The position numbers and the translations under genes were made by a program. 64,000 nucleotides of DNA from Symsagittifera roscoffensis. Its lineage: Eukaryota > Xenacoelomorpha > Acoela > Convolutidae. The notes under the pieces were generated by a model. The model was not told the DNA's origin. It did not search any database and was given only the letters and a program-made list of their open reading frames with translations. Below are positions 1-10,560 of this stretch, one piece after another; positions within the stretch are counted from its first letter, which is position 1, and the number at the start of each line of letters is the position of its first letter. The stretch is from contig NC_087064.1 in NCBI RefSeq assembly GCF_963678635.1, positions 66,333,548 to 66,397,547 on the forward strand, in the 5' to 3' direction.

Positions 1-395
1 GTTATATTCAAATGCTTGAGCACCAAGACGTTCTCAAATTTTTTTGTTCATGGCTACAACTATATCAACATTACTTGGACACAATCTTGTTTCAATGTGC
101 ATCGATATAATCTTTATTTTCTCCTCAGAATTTTCTCTACCAACCACGAATGTAAACATTCCCTCTATAACATTTTGGTACAAAGAAGGATATGATTTTT
201 TTAAAGTTGCAACCTAATATTCTCCTTTCAAATGTATTTGTTCGATTAGAAAGATTGTAAAAGAGCTAAGACTATGATTCAGATAACAATTAAAAGAAGC
301 GTTGGAAACTATCTCAATAGTAAAAGAATTCATGACAACTGATCGATTAAAAATTTGGTTTAAAAAACGATTTACTTTGATCTGAATATTTTTTT
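1..395 (-). pseudogene. Maverick/Polinton structural-protein gene, 5' part, inverted copy
   Basis: Read on the minus strand, this stretch is a diverged second copy of the start of the plus-strand gene at 3,706-4,570. Both encode a start like MxSFTIE, then a segment ending YPSLYQNV with E-G-x-F-T-F, then VVAMxxKI. Stops and frameshifts interrupt it, and it runs off the left edge of the window. It lies directly downstream of the integrase relic at 396-965 on the same strand, an order also seen in the second Maverick relic near 24.2-25.1 kb. The assignment rests on the better-preserved plus-strand copy. The exact virion role of this family is not certain. Confidence 0.55.
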
Positions 396-965
396 TCTCA
401 GCCCTTGTTCATAAAAATATCCCGAAATTTCTTCTTTTTTGAGATCTTTGATGATTTATAGTGGAGGTTTTTAGTAGATATTGCCGAAAATTTTAAAAAA
501 TTTCATCTGTAAATTGTAGTTTGTAACCTTTTCGGAACGGAATATCATTCTTTGAAATTCTCACTCGGCCCCCAACTTTTACTTTTAGTTTCTTATACCC
601 TCAGTATCTTTGACATCTCTAAGTGACTTCCCAATAGGTCTATTTACGCGACAATTCATTGTAGACACAAATTGCGACAACTTGTGAATAATTTTTTTTT
701 AACATGACCTTCTATGTAGCAGTAAATTATGTGTTTTATTGATTGAATGGTTCTCTCTGCAAAAGCAGCTTTTGTTCCACTCATTGTCGAGTAAACTTCA
801 TTGTTTTTTTTTCCTTGCAAAAGTTTTTGAAAGTTCCACCATATTCTGTTCCTTTATCAACCCAAAGCTTTTCAGGAGTGTTCTTTCGAGAAATCAATTT
901 TTTGAAAGCTTGCAAAGTGTCTTTGGCATATTTAATTTTCATTGTTTGAACTCGCGAAAAAAAGC
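396..965 (-). pseudogene. Maverick/Polinton retroviral-like integrase, C-terminal half (F54H12.3-like)
   Basis: Minus-strand translation across several frames gives the second half of the integrase family carried by Mavericks. A segment reading TPEKLWVDKGTEY-like (plus positions about 839-885) holds the second catalytic aspartate. A following AFAERTIQSIK-like segment (about 745-768) holds the catalytic glutamate. The C-terminal tail reads VRISKNDIPFRKGYKxQFTDEIF (about 500-580), then a chromodomain-like IIKDLKKEE strand. Frameshifts separate these blocks and in-frame stops occur, so it is dead. The N-terminal zinc-binding part and first aspartate were not found upstream (966-1,660). The enzyme would have inserted Maverick DNA into the host genome. 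Confidence 0.75.
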
Positions 966-2470
966 AACAGCAACCTAAATTTTGAGATTCCAGAACTGTT
1001 TGTGAAAATGTATGGGACTTTTTTCACAAGACGATATCAAAAAGTCTTCTTTATTTTGAGGCTTTAAGACAAGGAAGAAACTACTATATACGCACTTCAA
1101 TGTAGATGAAAACCATTTTCAACAATTAATCGGTGATGGCATCTGCTATGTGTCTAGCATATCCCCTTTTTTATTCGGACCATAATGCAAAACCTCTTTT
1201 TATCTCTGTCTCTGAAAACGTTTGTGAAAAATGCATTGTCACCCGAGGCTTCTGTGTATCTAACCAATCATCATTCTGCCCAGTGGAAAATTGCAAATTT
1301 CACTTAGTATTAATCAGGTCATCGCTCGATCAATCTTTGCAAAGAATAGAAAAAAAATCATTTCATTTACCAAATTGTTGAATGTATATATACTTCATAC
1401 AAAAACGTAATTTCTTGCAATATTATTTCATCAAGAGATGAAGTTTTCAATCAATTGAATTTTGCAGTCAAACACAACTTGAAATGTAGAATACCGGACA
1501 AATTACCCAGTGTTGCAAAGAAACGCCTGCTGCGAAAAAAATTCAAAAGACATTATCTCAGTTCTGCTCAGAAGCTTGCGTCCACTCAGACTCATGGATC
1601 AACTTTTTTGGAAACGATTCAAAGAGTTCGAAACTCAAAGTTGAGACTGATTTAGTGAAAACTGTTGATTGTTTTATTTAATTGAACTTTTTTATAAGAT
1701 GCAAAATTTTTATTGGTTTTTTAACAAGTGTGCAAAAATTTTTATACAACTTTTGTGTTACATGCATGTTTTTCCTGGTTTCTTAGTAAAACATTTGCAA
1801 AAATCTGACTTCTTTTTTCTTGTGCATCTGCAAAAAACGCAAAGATTTATTGTAAAAAATTTGTTAATTACTTGCTGAAAATTTTTCATTATTGATGCAA
1901 GCAAAAATTGAGTTTTTTATTGATCAAAATCGGAACGAAGAATTTCATAAATTTTTTTTTAACAGTGCAAGAAAATGTTATTGCAATTTTTTTATTGCGA
2001 AAATATTCAGTGAAACTTTCTTAATTTTTGAGATTTTTTTGATTTTTTAAACAAGTGTGCCAGAACTATCGTAAAAAGTTTTGCATGGTGCGAAACTTAG
2101 TCTAAAGTTTTTAACATGTTGGCAAAAATTGTGATAATTTTTTTTTCATGTGTAGGAAAAATGTGAAATTTTCACAAGATGTTGAAATGGTTTAATTTTT
2201 TGCCATCTTTACAACAGAACTTTGTAAAATAATTACCAATTGCATAATTAGTTTGACTTTCACAAAGTTTTTCAACAAATTTTTTAAGCAAAACTTTACC
2301 TTATCAACTTTTAAAAAAAACGTTTCTAAGAATTTATCTCTTTGGTTCTATCTCTTTAAAATAAAATCACTAGATGCAAGAAACTAAATTACAAAACACA
2401 AGACAACAACCAAATTATTTTCAAATCAAAGAACTGTCGAGTAGCTGACTTCTCAAAATTTTGCAAGTTC
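966..2470. other. AT-rich stretch, no recognised gene
   Basis: Two short plus-strand open frames occur at 1,133-1,381 (82 codons, cysteine-containing) and 1,455-1,655 (66 codons, very basic, with KKRLLRKKFKRH). Neither resembles a family I recognise. They may be Maverick remnants, given the integrase just to the left. From about 1,660 to 2,470 the sequence is poly-T/poly-A rich with many TTTTTTAA-like runs and nothing coding that I can support. Confidence 0.4.
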
Positions 2471-2501
2471 TCAATGGAACGCAAAGCTGGTCTTGCCTTC
2501 A

Positions 2502-2957
2502 TCACTTGTGGTTGTCTGGTGGATCGCTGACTGGAGTTCTTGGCTCAGAGAACCCCTCATCCTCTTCGATGGTAATTGGGTTGTCCACAGATCCCTCTCC
2601 CCAAGGAAAGAGGAAATCGTCGAATGGTTGAGCCACATATCTAGAGTCGGGACTTTCGGGGTAGTTCATTCCTATATGCTCAGCCACATCCTCCATCATT
2701 TGCATTTCTCCAAGTTGGTTCCCTGTCATGGGTACTTACTTTATATGATGTTCGTTGAAATCCTTGCACATCACCTCCACCATGTGCCGGACTTGGATTG
2801 ATATGTCCATTCGTGCCAGAAAAACTCCACAAACTGTTTCTCGCGCTTGGATTTGCACTAAATCAGCCAAAAAGTCTACCGAGAACATGAGGTTATTGTT
2901 TTGCGCTGAGAAGATCATTTTGAGCAATAAGTGGCGAGGGAAGGTGAATAAGTACAA
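2502..2957 (-). CDS. Unrecognised pair of short open frames, possible host exons or Maverick ORF
   Basis: Two minus-strand open frames follow each other: 2,957-2,736 (73 codons, ends NEHHIK-stop) and 2,729-2,502 (75 codons, starts MTGNQLGE). The region is visibly richer in G and C than its surroundings. The second frame is acidic and proline-rich (PITIEEDEGFSEPRTPVSDPP), which looks like real protein. The junction between them reads AAAGTAAGTACCC on the minus strand, which fits a eukaryotic 5' splice site, so the first frame may be an exon end and the second may not be joined to it. I do not recognise a family. Alternatives are a spliced host gene or an accessory Maverick gene. Confidence 0.35.
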
Positions 2958-3700
2958 GATTCAGAGTAAAAACAAAACTTACATTTGCGAGAGAAAAACT
3001 TGACGGTGGTTAAGATGAATTAAAATTTTTAGACCTGAGCGAGGAGGTAGTTGACGTCAGCTAAGTTGAAAATTAAATGCTTTTTAGTTAGGAGAGAGGG
3101 GTACTTTCCGTTCGAATAAATGGGTTTAAGCAACCAGAATGGATTTTCCTTTTTTGGATTGTAGTCGTGTCCTATCAGATTTCAGTTTCCTTTCATGCAG
3201 TTCTTATAGAAAATTCAAGTCCAATCGGAAAAAGCTCCATTTTGGGTACTTTTACATATTGTCAGTTCCAATCACAAAAAAGTTCAGTTTTTTTTGACTA
3301 GTTGTCTGATCCAATCAGACAAAATTTTACGTTTTAAGGACTTGAATAATCTAAATAAGTAAGAAGAAAACACAAAAGCAATTGCAAAAATAAACGATCA
3401 AAAGTTGTGCTGTAAAAATAAGAAAAATTGCTGATATGAGAGTTAAAAGAAAGAAAATTTAAAAAAAGTAGCATCTCTGCAAGTCTTCTCATCAAATTAA
3501 ATAATTGTTTCTAAATAATCGATGAGAAATTGCTGATTTTTAGATAGATAGTCAAGATCCTTTATTTTGATGTAGATTTAGGAAGATAATTCAAAGTTGA
3601 TGAGTTTTCAAAGCAAATCTCTTGGAATCTGATTCCAAACTTGATCATGCAGAAGAAATTCTAGGAAAAATTAATGAAAAAGCGCTAAAAAATTGTTCAG
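2958..3700. other. No recognised gene
   Basis: AT-rich sequence. Around 3,570-3,690 one plus-strand frame reads like degraded coding sequence (SKLDHAEEILGKINEKALK), just upstream of the structural-gene copy. I cannot assign it. Confidence 0.3.
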
Positions 3701-3705
3701 ATTAA

Positions 3706-4066
3706 AGGTAAATCATTTTTTAAACTAATTTTTTATCGATCAGTTGTCATGGATTCTTTTACAATTGAGTTCGTTTCCAACGCTTCTTTTATTTGTTATG
3801 CGAAACATAGTCTTATTTATTTTACAAATTTTCTCCCGAACAAATACACTTGAAAGGAGAATGGGAGGTCTGAAATATCATACCCTTCTTTGTACCAAAA
3901 TGTTACAGAGGGAAAGTTTACATTCGTAGATGGTAGAGAAGAAAATTTTGAGAAGAAAAGAAAGATTATACCGTTGCACATTGAACCAGTATTGTATCCA
4001 AGTTTTGTTGAAGTAGTTGTAGCCATGAAAAACAAAATTTGAGAACGTCTAGGTGCTCAAATTTTT
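3706..4066. repeat. Right arm of inverted repeat shared with 1-400
   Basis: The reverse complement of about 1-400 aligns along its whole length with this segment. Shared landmarks are ATCGATCAGTTGTCATG, TTTCCAACGCTTCTTTTA, CCTTCTTTGTACCAAAATGTTA and TTTGAGAACGTCT. The arms differ at many positions and by small indels, so they are old copies rather than an assembly mirror. About 3.3 kb separates them. Confidence 0.75.
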
Positions 4067-4570
4067 GCATAAATTGGAATCTTAGTATCAGTTGATAAAA
4101 ATACTCAAAAGATTGCCGTTCATTTACCTGATAACCAATCACTGTTTGCTATTCGATGTTCTGACTTGAGTCACATTTTTGGTTAAGATTTAGAGCAAAA
4201 ACAAACAGGGGTTGTAATGAAAGGAAAAGGACCACCTTATTTTCAGTATTCTTACGCCATTATAAGAAAAGATTCTTTGATTGTTTATAGTGATATTATA
4301 GAATATAACATTGTCGGTGATACAAAAACTCCCTTAATGCGTTGTATTCCCTTCGTCTCCAAAGTAAAAAGTGGAGAAATAAATTCTTCAGGACAGTACA
4401 TGAATTATCACTCTTTTTTGCAAAATTCCAGTTTAAAAAACTATTCGAAAATTCCTTCCATAGTATCAAGTTATTTTTGAAAGATAGTACCGGCAAAAAA
4501 AATCATTTTGTGTCCGTAGGAATTACTCGAGTTTTTCTCTGGTTCCGCAAGGTTTCGAATAAACATTTTT
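3739..4570 (+). pseudogene. Maverick/Polinton structural (virion-like) protein
   Basis: The start MDSFTIEFVSNASF is followed, with stops and frame changes, by YPSLYQNV, VVVAMKNKI and LPDNQSLFAIRCSDLSHIFG. A longer clean stretch (4,217-4,480) carries the hallmark VYSDIIEYNIVGDTKTPLMRC, then GQYMNYHSF. The frame then shifts to KLFENSFHSIKLFLKDSTG and FVSVGITRVFLWFRKVS (4,342-4,572). This hallmark block is typical of an invertebrate Maverick protein encoded immediately upstream of the F54H12.2-like gene, and it is usually considered part of the virion-forming gene set. Several stops show it is not functional. A diverged homologue is at 24,700-25,060. Confidence 0.7.
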
Positions 4571-4960
4571 GATTTAAACTTCATTGAAAATCGTTGCTCA
4601 AATTCAGCTGATTTCCCTATTTTTGGAGGACATGCTAGACAACGTGGAAGAAGTTTTGGTGCTCTTGCACAATTTCTTGGGAGAACTGCAATTCCCTTCA
4701 TGAAAAAAAATTAGTCCCAGCTGCAAAAAGAATGGGGCAGATTTATTGAAGTCGATGCTCCAGAGATTGGGAAAGTTGTTATTGGACGTAGAAAACTCAA
4801 AACATTTGCAAAAATGTGGGAACAAAAACAGATCGGAAACAATTGGGAGGTAGAAAAAAGAAATCTAAGCGTAGAACTGGTATAACCAGATCCATTTCTA
4901 AAAAAAGTAGATCGAAAAACAGTCGCTCTCGCAAAGAAATTTTTACCAGTATAAAATGAA
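4570..4960 (+). pseudogene. Small basic Maverick protein (GHxRQRGxxFGALA family)
   Basis: Plus-strand reading gives GGHARQRGRSFGALAQFLGRTAIPF, a frame break, then VDAPEIGKVVIGRRKLKTFAK and GGRKKKSKRRTG with an arginine/lysine/serine-rich end (SRKEIFTSIK). A glycine-rich amphipathic start followed by a strongly basic tail is typical of the short protein between the structural gene and the F54H12.2-like gene in animal Mavericks. It resembles adenovirus-type core or minor virion proteins in composition, but the exact role is inference. One frameshift near 4,700 breaks it. A diverged homologue is at 25,110-25,305. Confidence 0.65.
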
Positions 4961-4965
4961 TGTAA

Positions 4966-5985
4966 GCCAAAGTCATTTTCGGGCTTTTACAATTTCTTCA
5001 TTGGAGATTTTTGATAAAATCCCAGTTTTGGAAAAATTTATGTCATCTTCCACACAAGAAGTATGAAGTTTGAAATTGAAACGTACCGTAAGCTCCACTT
5101 AGATATGCATGATATCCATCTCATGTTAAAGCTTCAATTACTCAAGGGAAGATTGTCTGATGCTTTCAAAAAAAACTGAACATAAAGGAAAATCGGAGGA
5201 AGATTCAGATGAGGAACCACAAAATTACTTAAGTTATGTGAACACTCATCTATTTTCTCTTTTCTCCAACTGTGAAGTTTAATTTAACAAAACAAACGGT
5301 CTACAATGCCAATGGATTATATCTTCATAATGCACAATAATCAAAAGAATTCAACTAGTTATGTGAACAATCATCTACATTCTCTATTCTCCAACTGTGA
5401 AGCTTAATTTAACAAAACAAATGGTCTACAATGCCAATGGATTATATCTTCATAAGGCACAATAATCGAAAGAATTCAACTCGTCAGCATTTTGTAATAA
5501 AGAAATACCTGCTTGTATTGGATACAGTTTTAAACAATTTCCTGATGCAATCGATATGCATCCGTTTACTGATAGAGCAAATTCCTCAGAAGTAGGGATA
5601 ATTTATTCACTCTATGGGAGGCTAGCAATTGATTTGTTTTTTTGCAAAAAACGTTTGGTAACAAATACCAAGCTAGACCTAATTGTTACATGCTATCTGA
5701 TAAACCAAATGTCAGAACGAAAAAGTTAATTTTTCGCTGTTTACTAAAAGAACTTTAGTTGCTGAACCTAACCATCAATACTTGCGTTGGAATCTTGAAA
5801 GAGAACCTGCTCAATACAATTACTTGGAAACTATAGCAAGAACCTTTATCTCGTCAAAGCCAATTCATACAAAAAGTATATTCAATAAGACCCTAATAAG
5901 AATTGTGCCAGTCGGTCATATTTGGAAGTTTGACCTTGAGCAGTTTAGAGAGAAACGTGATTTTGGGGTCAAAATGAATTTTTAA
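4966..5985 (+). pseudogene. F54H12.2-like Maverick capsid-family gene
   Basis: The start reads MNVSQSHFRAFTISSLEIFDKIPV. Scattered conserved blocks follow: a HLFSLFSNCEV block, VYNANGLYLHNA, a FPDAIDMHPFTDRA-like block, YGRLAIDLF and YxMLSDKPNV. The last clean frame (5,782-5,985) is RWNLEREPAQYNYLETIARTFI, then SIFNKTLIRIVPV. These blocks, in this order, match the F54H12.2-like family of Maverick capsid-type proteins. The gene has many stops and a 125-bp internal tandem duplication (5,232-5,481), so it is long dead. It ends the colinear cluster structural gene, basic protein, F54H12.2-like gene, the same order as at 24.7-26.4 kb. Confidence 0.7.
5232..5481. repeat. 125-bp tandem duplication inside the F54H12.2-like pseudogene
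   Basis: Unit 1 spans 5,232-5,356 and unit 2 spans 5,357-5,481. Both begin AGTTATGTGAACA and end AGAATTCAACT and differ at only a few positions, so the duplication is recent compared with the decay of the gene. Confidence 0.9.
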
Positions 5986-6440
5986 ATTTTTTGAATTGCA
6001 CATGTTATGCCCAACTTTCTTGCGACAACTGAAAATATTAAAAAGAGAATCAGAATGATCGAATTACAATTGCGGGAAAGTGGCTTAAAAACAGCGGGAA
6101 ATTGCTATTCGCAATTTCCGAGATCCCATCAAAACACGAGAGTAGAGCTGTCCAATCTTGATATAGGAGACAGAGAAATCACGAGAGCAAATCGAAATCC
6201 AACTGAGCCAGAGTGAACCTTCAGTGGAAAGGTGGATAACTGAAGTCTCCCAATGGTTCAGATCCCAAAACTATATTCTCAAATAAAAACTCATTTCCTT
6301 TGATTGGGTATTATTGATAGCAAATTTCTCAAGTTATATTCAATTATACTTATGCTAGAGTTACAAGTTAATTTAATTACTCCAATCCTCAAGTGTGCTG
6401 ATATGTGAGTACTCAATTTAACTTTCCCGAGTGTTTTTTA
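5986..6440. other. Unassigned stretch between Maverick relic and retroelement leader
   Basis: It holds one plus-strand open frame of 69 codons (6,007-6,216), polar and arginine-rich (IKKRIRMIELQLRESG), that I cannot assign. The rest is AT-rich. Confidence 0.35.
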
Positions 6441-6442
6441 TG

Positions 6443-7434
6443 ATTGTTATGTTGAGATAAGGTGAGTTTTAGGTTGATCCATCTGAAATGGATCAAAGTT
6501 CCACTGTCTAATTAAAAGTAAGCTTACGAACCGTTCTGACCCTGTTTTTAGCGGCGTTCGCGTATTTTGGGTATTTTGAGACCTAAGTATGAGGACGTTC
6601 TTATTTTCTAGAGTGGGGGTTATTTTGGTAGTGGCCTTTAAGCTGTAACGGGTTTTAGTCTCATGTCGCAAGTGAACCGAACTGGCGCCGACCGTTTTGA
6701 GGTAGAAAAACACAAAAGATAGTGTCCCTGACTCTTGAGCCAATGGTTATAGGGTCTATTTTTCTTAAGCCTCATATGTGACCGAAGCAGTCGACAGATG
6801 CATAGTGTTTTTATGGCGCTCCTGGATGTTTTTACGACATCATGACTACGGAGTCGAACCCACTTGACACAGCTCCGGGCTACATGCCCATTCTAGAGTA
6901 CCTTTGGTACGGTTCAGAAGGAACGTGTAAGCCTTCCAGTCGTACCGTGATAGCTTTTTAAGAAAACTCGAGAAAACTTTCTGGTACGCTCTCCGAACGA
7001 GGCTTAGCTAACCGAGTAAAGGGGATTAACTAGGGGGACAAAAACACGAGCAAAAAGACAAAAGCGAAACAAAAATCAAAAAAGACTAGAAAAAGGAACA
7101 AAAACCATAAAACGAAAAATGACAGTGACTTTGAAACCAGATTAGTTGGATCAAACCTTTATATTAATTAAATAGTATTCCCATACTGTTTTATAAGGCC
7201 GATCGTTTCGATCAATCTAGCAATCTAATTTTGCAACCTCAATAAGGTGCCCGAGTGTGGGGCGTTGTTAAGCGTTTTCAGATAGTCTGCAACTTAGCTG
7301 GACAACTAGGAGACTTGACTGGGAGAGGTGACCAGCCGAGTGGGAAAGTGGCCCACAAGGATTTGGCTGAACCACTGGGAGACTTGTCTAGAACAGGTGA
7401 CCAGCCAAGTGGGGAGGTGGTGCTGGTGACAAGT
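6443..7434 (+). mobile_element. Candidate 5' LTR/leader of the left Ty3/Gypsy-like copy
   Basis: Base composition changes near 6,440 from AT-rich to a balanced mix that continues through the element. A start such as TGTTATG at about 6,448 could be an LTR terminus, but the matching 3' LTR is not visible because the copy runs into the N gap, so LTR boundaries cannot be proved. A 69-bp imperfect tandem duplication (7,297-7,365 and 7,366-7,434, each with GGTGACCAGCC) lies near the end of this stretch. A short open frame at 7,255-7,530 only reflects that duplication. Confidence 0.4.
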
Positions 7435-8334
7435 GCAGTGCACGTCAAGGAGACAACCAGCACGGAACCAGAACAACAAGAGGAGGACGCGCAGGGGTGT
7501 TCTCAAGTTGGTCAAAACAGGTATCGTTAAAATCCACATTACATTATAGGAGATAAGTGTAAAATTGGATAAGCGGAATCCCCCGGTTTTGAGGAACGTT
7601 TTTGCACAAGCAGGCCTGGAAACAGGTTCTACGGTTTTCTCTCGAGAGGTTTAGCACCTGGCGCTTAAGGTAATTTTTGGCTTAAGAGAGGGGCTAAAGA
7701 GGGGGAGGTTAGAAGGGGGCTGGTTAGGTTAAAGGTTGGCGGTTGTAAATTGTAAAAAGGGAGGACACATTACGACATCGTCGATTCAGTTACATCAGAA
7801 CCTTACACGCGTCAATTATAAGAAGCGGATATCCAAATATAAGATCGAACTAAGGTAGTTACCCTGGTTGGATCGGGTGGGGGGAACGGAAGTAGACAGT
7901 TTTTGTGATACCCCATAAGATCGCTAGCAGCGGGGAGGAAAACGCGTGGCAATCAGATACCAGACGTTTTTTTCGGATAAAGGTTGACATCTGTCACCTT
8001 TGATTTTTAGGTGGGTTCATCTCTCTGTTTTTAATTTTATCCTATTTACGTTTTGGTAAGAAAGTTTTGTTGGTTTTTGAACGGACAGGTGATCACAAGA
8101 TACCTGCGAACAAGTTGGATTTCAACTTGCCTCGAAATATCAAAAAGGGAGATAAATACAAGGGGGTCAGCATTTGAAGCTTTTAGCTATTAAGATTGGG
8201 TTTTTGGGAATTTTTTTTACTAGAGCTCAAGTGGTGGTACACGGTACAGTGGTTCAAGGGTCCCCACAACGAAGAAGAAGAAGTCCTACTATCCAGACAC
8301 TTGGTGGCAAAGTCCTGGGAGAGTACCGAAGAAC
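7435..8334 (+). other. Retroelement leader, no gene seen
   Basis: Sequence of the same balanced composition as the element. G-rich stretches occur near 7,680-7,740 and 7,870-7,940. There is no open frame of note, and I could not locate a convincing primer-binding site. Confidence 0.4.
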
Positions 8335-9166
8335 TCTTGGGACAGTGCAGTCTTTGGACAGCCTTTGGACGGTGCAGTCTTGGGACAGTGCAGTCTTGGG
8401 ACAGTGCAGTCTTAGGACAGTACAGTCTTGGGACAGTGGTCTTGGGACAGTAGTCTTGGGACAGCGGTCTTGGGACAGTACAGTTTTGGGACAGTGGTCT
8501 TGGGATGGTACAGTCTTGGGACAGTGGTCTTGGGACAGTGCAGTCTTGGGACAGTGATCTTGGGACAGTACAGTCTTGGGACAGTGGTCTTGGGACAGTA
8601 CATTCTTGGGACAGTACAGTCTTGGGACAGTACAGTCTGGGGACAGTGGTCTTGGGACAGTACAGTCTTGGGACAGTGGTCTTGGGACAGTGGTCTTGGG
8701 ACAGTAGTCTTGGGACAGCGGTCTTGGGACAGTGGTCTTGGGACAGTACAGTCTTGGGACAGTGGTCTTGCGACAGTGGTCTTGGGACAGTGGTCTTGGG
8801 ACAGTGGTCTTGGGACAGTACAGTTTTGGGACAGTGGTATTGAGACAGTGGTCTTGGGACAGTACAGTCTTGGGACAGTGCTCTTGGGATAGTGGTCTTG
8901 GGACAATGCAGTCTTTTGACAGTACAGTCTTGGGACAGTGGTCTTGGGACGGTGGTCTTGGGACACTGCAGTCTTGAGACACTACGGTCTTGGGACGGTG
9001 CAGTCTTGGGACAGTACAGTCTTGGGATAGTAGTTTTGGGACAGGGCGGTCTTGTGACAGTACAGTCTTGGAACAGTAGCAGGAAGTACTGGGACAGCAC
9101 CGAGTAGTCTTGGGACAGTAGAAAGGAATCTTGGGACGGTAGAAAAGAGTGGTGTGACGGTACAGG
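8335..9166. repeat. Minisatellite in the retroelement leader
   Basis: More than 50 copies of a core TCTTGGGACAGT occur head to tail, with spacing alternating between 14-bp units (ending GG) and 16-bp units (ending ACAG or GCAG). The core is nearly uniform from 8,335 to about 9,075 and decays to single scattered copies by 9,166. Overlapping open frames on both strands (QDCTVPRPLS-type and LGTVVLGQ-type peptides) are products of the repeat, not genes. It lies between the leader and the gag start at 9,519. Confidence 0.95.
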
Positions 9167-9518
9167 AAGGTCCTAAGATAGATCGAAATAACTAATCGCT
9201 AAATTAAAAGCGATAGGACTAGTCGGAGCATTAAATTGCAATAGATCCCTTTCTGTGGGAATAGAAAATTGGTAAATTTTTTGTAGGTCTTAAAAGGGAA
9301 TAGGAACGTTGCTTATTATGATTATATTGTTTAATTTTTCAGAGATTTTATCCTTAGAATAGAATTTTGTAAATAGTAATTTTGTAAACAGAGATAATTG
9401 TAAAAAAAAGTCATGAGTAGGGTACCGATAGCTGAAAAAAGAGCTATGGGGTCAAAGACAAAACATAACTCAACGCAGCGAAAAGTGACAACAGTTGGCC
9501 CAAGAATAACAGGAAAAA
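9167..9518. other. Leader between minisatellite and gag
   Basis: No coding potential seen. It is AT-richer than the flanks and ends in the gag start region. Confidence 0.4.
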
Positions 9519-10560
9519 ATGAGCACGGTCAATACAAGAAGTTCAAAAGAAAATAAGGGCGCTGAAGAGAAACAAACGGAACCCGCCACTGAAATTGACC
9601 TAGAGACACCAGACCAGAGTGTTCATGATGTGGAGAAGAAGACAATGGAATCGACACCGATGCCGAATGCAGAGGAACAAAACCAAAAGTCGATGGAATT
9701 CTCACCGATAGACACTGTGGAAGACACGACGGGCAACACGCCGAAAACAGTAAAAGACGAGTCTCAAGTAAAAAGAACGTCATTCACAGAGAGGATAGCG
9801 ATGATGGTTGGAATGAAGTCGAGAGACGCAGTGGCGGAAGAACCAAAAGCCGAGAAAGGCAAAACATTTGGATCAGTTTCCACGATAACAACAGAGGCCA
9901 ACCAAGATGATGACCAGATTAAACAGGGGACAGCAACCAGCAAGAGAGCAACACCTAACCATGAAACAACAACTCCTCTTGAACTGGGCGATTTGATGGC
10001 AAAGTTAGTTCAAATCGACAAGAAACTGAAGGACAGCAAGGAGGATAGAGAGGTAATCATGAAACAGTTAAGATACAACAAACACGAGTACCTGGACAAG
10101 TATTTCAATCTGGCGAGGGCGACCGAGGAAAATCTTCAGCAGATGTCAAACAAGGTGGAGGCCACTGACGAAGATAGAGACAAGAACATCAACAAATACA
10201 TTTCTTGCATGTCAAAAAAGACATGCAAGAAATGAAGAAACGGTATGACGCTGTGAATAGTTGGGGAGTCTGGAAACCAGAATGGAACAATGAGAAGGGA
10301 CTAGGCTGAGAGTTCATGTGCCATACAGACAAAACTGGATGCCATTTTGAGAAACTCTACATCACAAGAAAAGCCGCTAACTGATCGAACGCAATGTAAC
10401 AGAGTTGATTTCGTGGAACCACAACGGAACAAACGGGAATCAACACCGTTACCATTACCCCGGGATGCGACGAGTACAGCACAGAGGGGGGGGGGGCAAG
10501 ACAATTATGAAAAGTGGAACCGCAAATACGACGAGTGGTCCAGGAGATTCCACGACTTAC
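9519..10560 (+). pseudogene. Ty3/Gypsy-like gag, N-terminal region
   Basis: An open frame from ATG at 9,519 runs 238 codons to 10,235. It is polar and low-complexity at first (TRSSKENKGAEEKQTEPAT), then predicted helical (ELGDLMAKLVQIDKKLKDSKEDREVIM). The frame changes at a perfect hairpin (10,200-10,233) into DMQEMKKRYDAVNSWGVWKPEW. It returns to the original frame near 10,305 and continues as AESSCAIQTKLDAILRNS to a stop near 10,565. I infer a gag matrix-like region of a Ty3/Gypsy-like element broken by two compensating indels. It precedes the capsid-like segment at 10,561-11,226. No copy of this part is present in the right-hand element. Confidence 0.65.
10200..10233. other. Perfect 14-bp hairpin at a gag frameshift
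   Basis: ATTTCTTGCATGTC and GACATGCAAGAAAT are exact reverse complements separated by AAAAAA. The loop and its edge form A AAA AAG in the upstream reading frame, and the coding frame changes by -1 exactly here. Confidence 0.9.

Noticed and set aside
2736-2957. Named viral accessory gene
   Set aside because: No motif I can identify. Kept only as an unrecognised open frame.
6840-6890. Possible tRNA T-arm (GGGTTCGACTCC on the minus strand near 6,850)
   Set aside because: Neighbouring bases do not form the T-stem, acceptor stem or anticodon arm of a tRNA.
8183-9100. A 305-codon minus-strand open frame and several overlapping plus-strand frames
   Set aside because: They are translations of the 14/16-bp minisatellite in every frame, with no non-repeat protein sequence beyond it.
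8335-9166. Possible CRISPR-like array
   Set aside because: Units are contiguous with no unique spacers, and the genome is animal-like.
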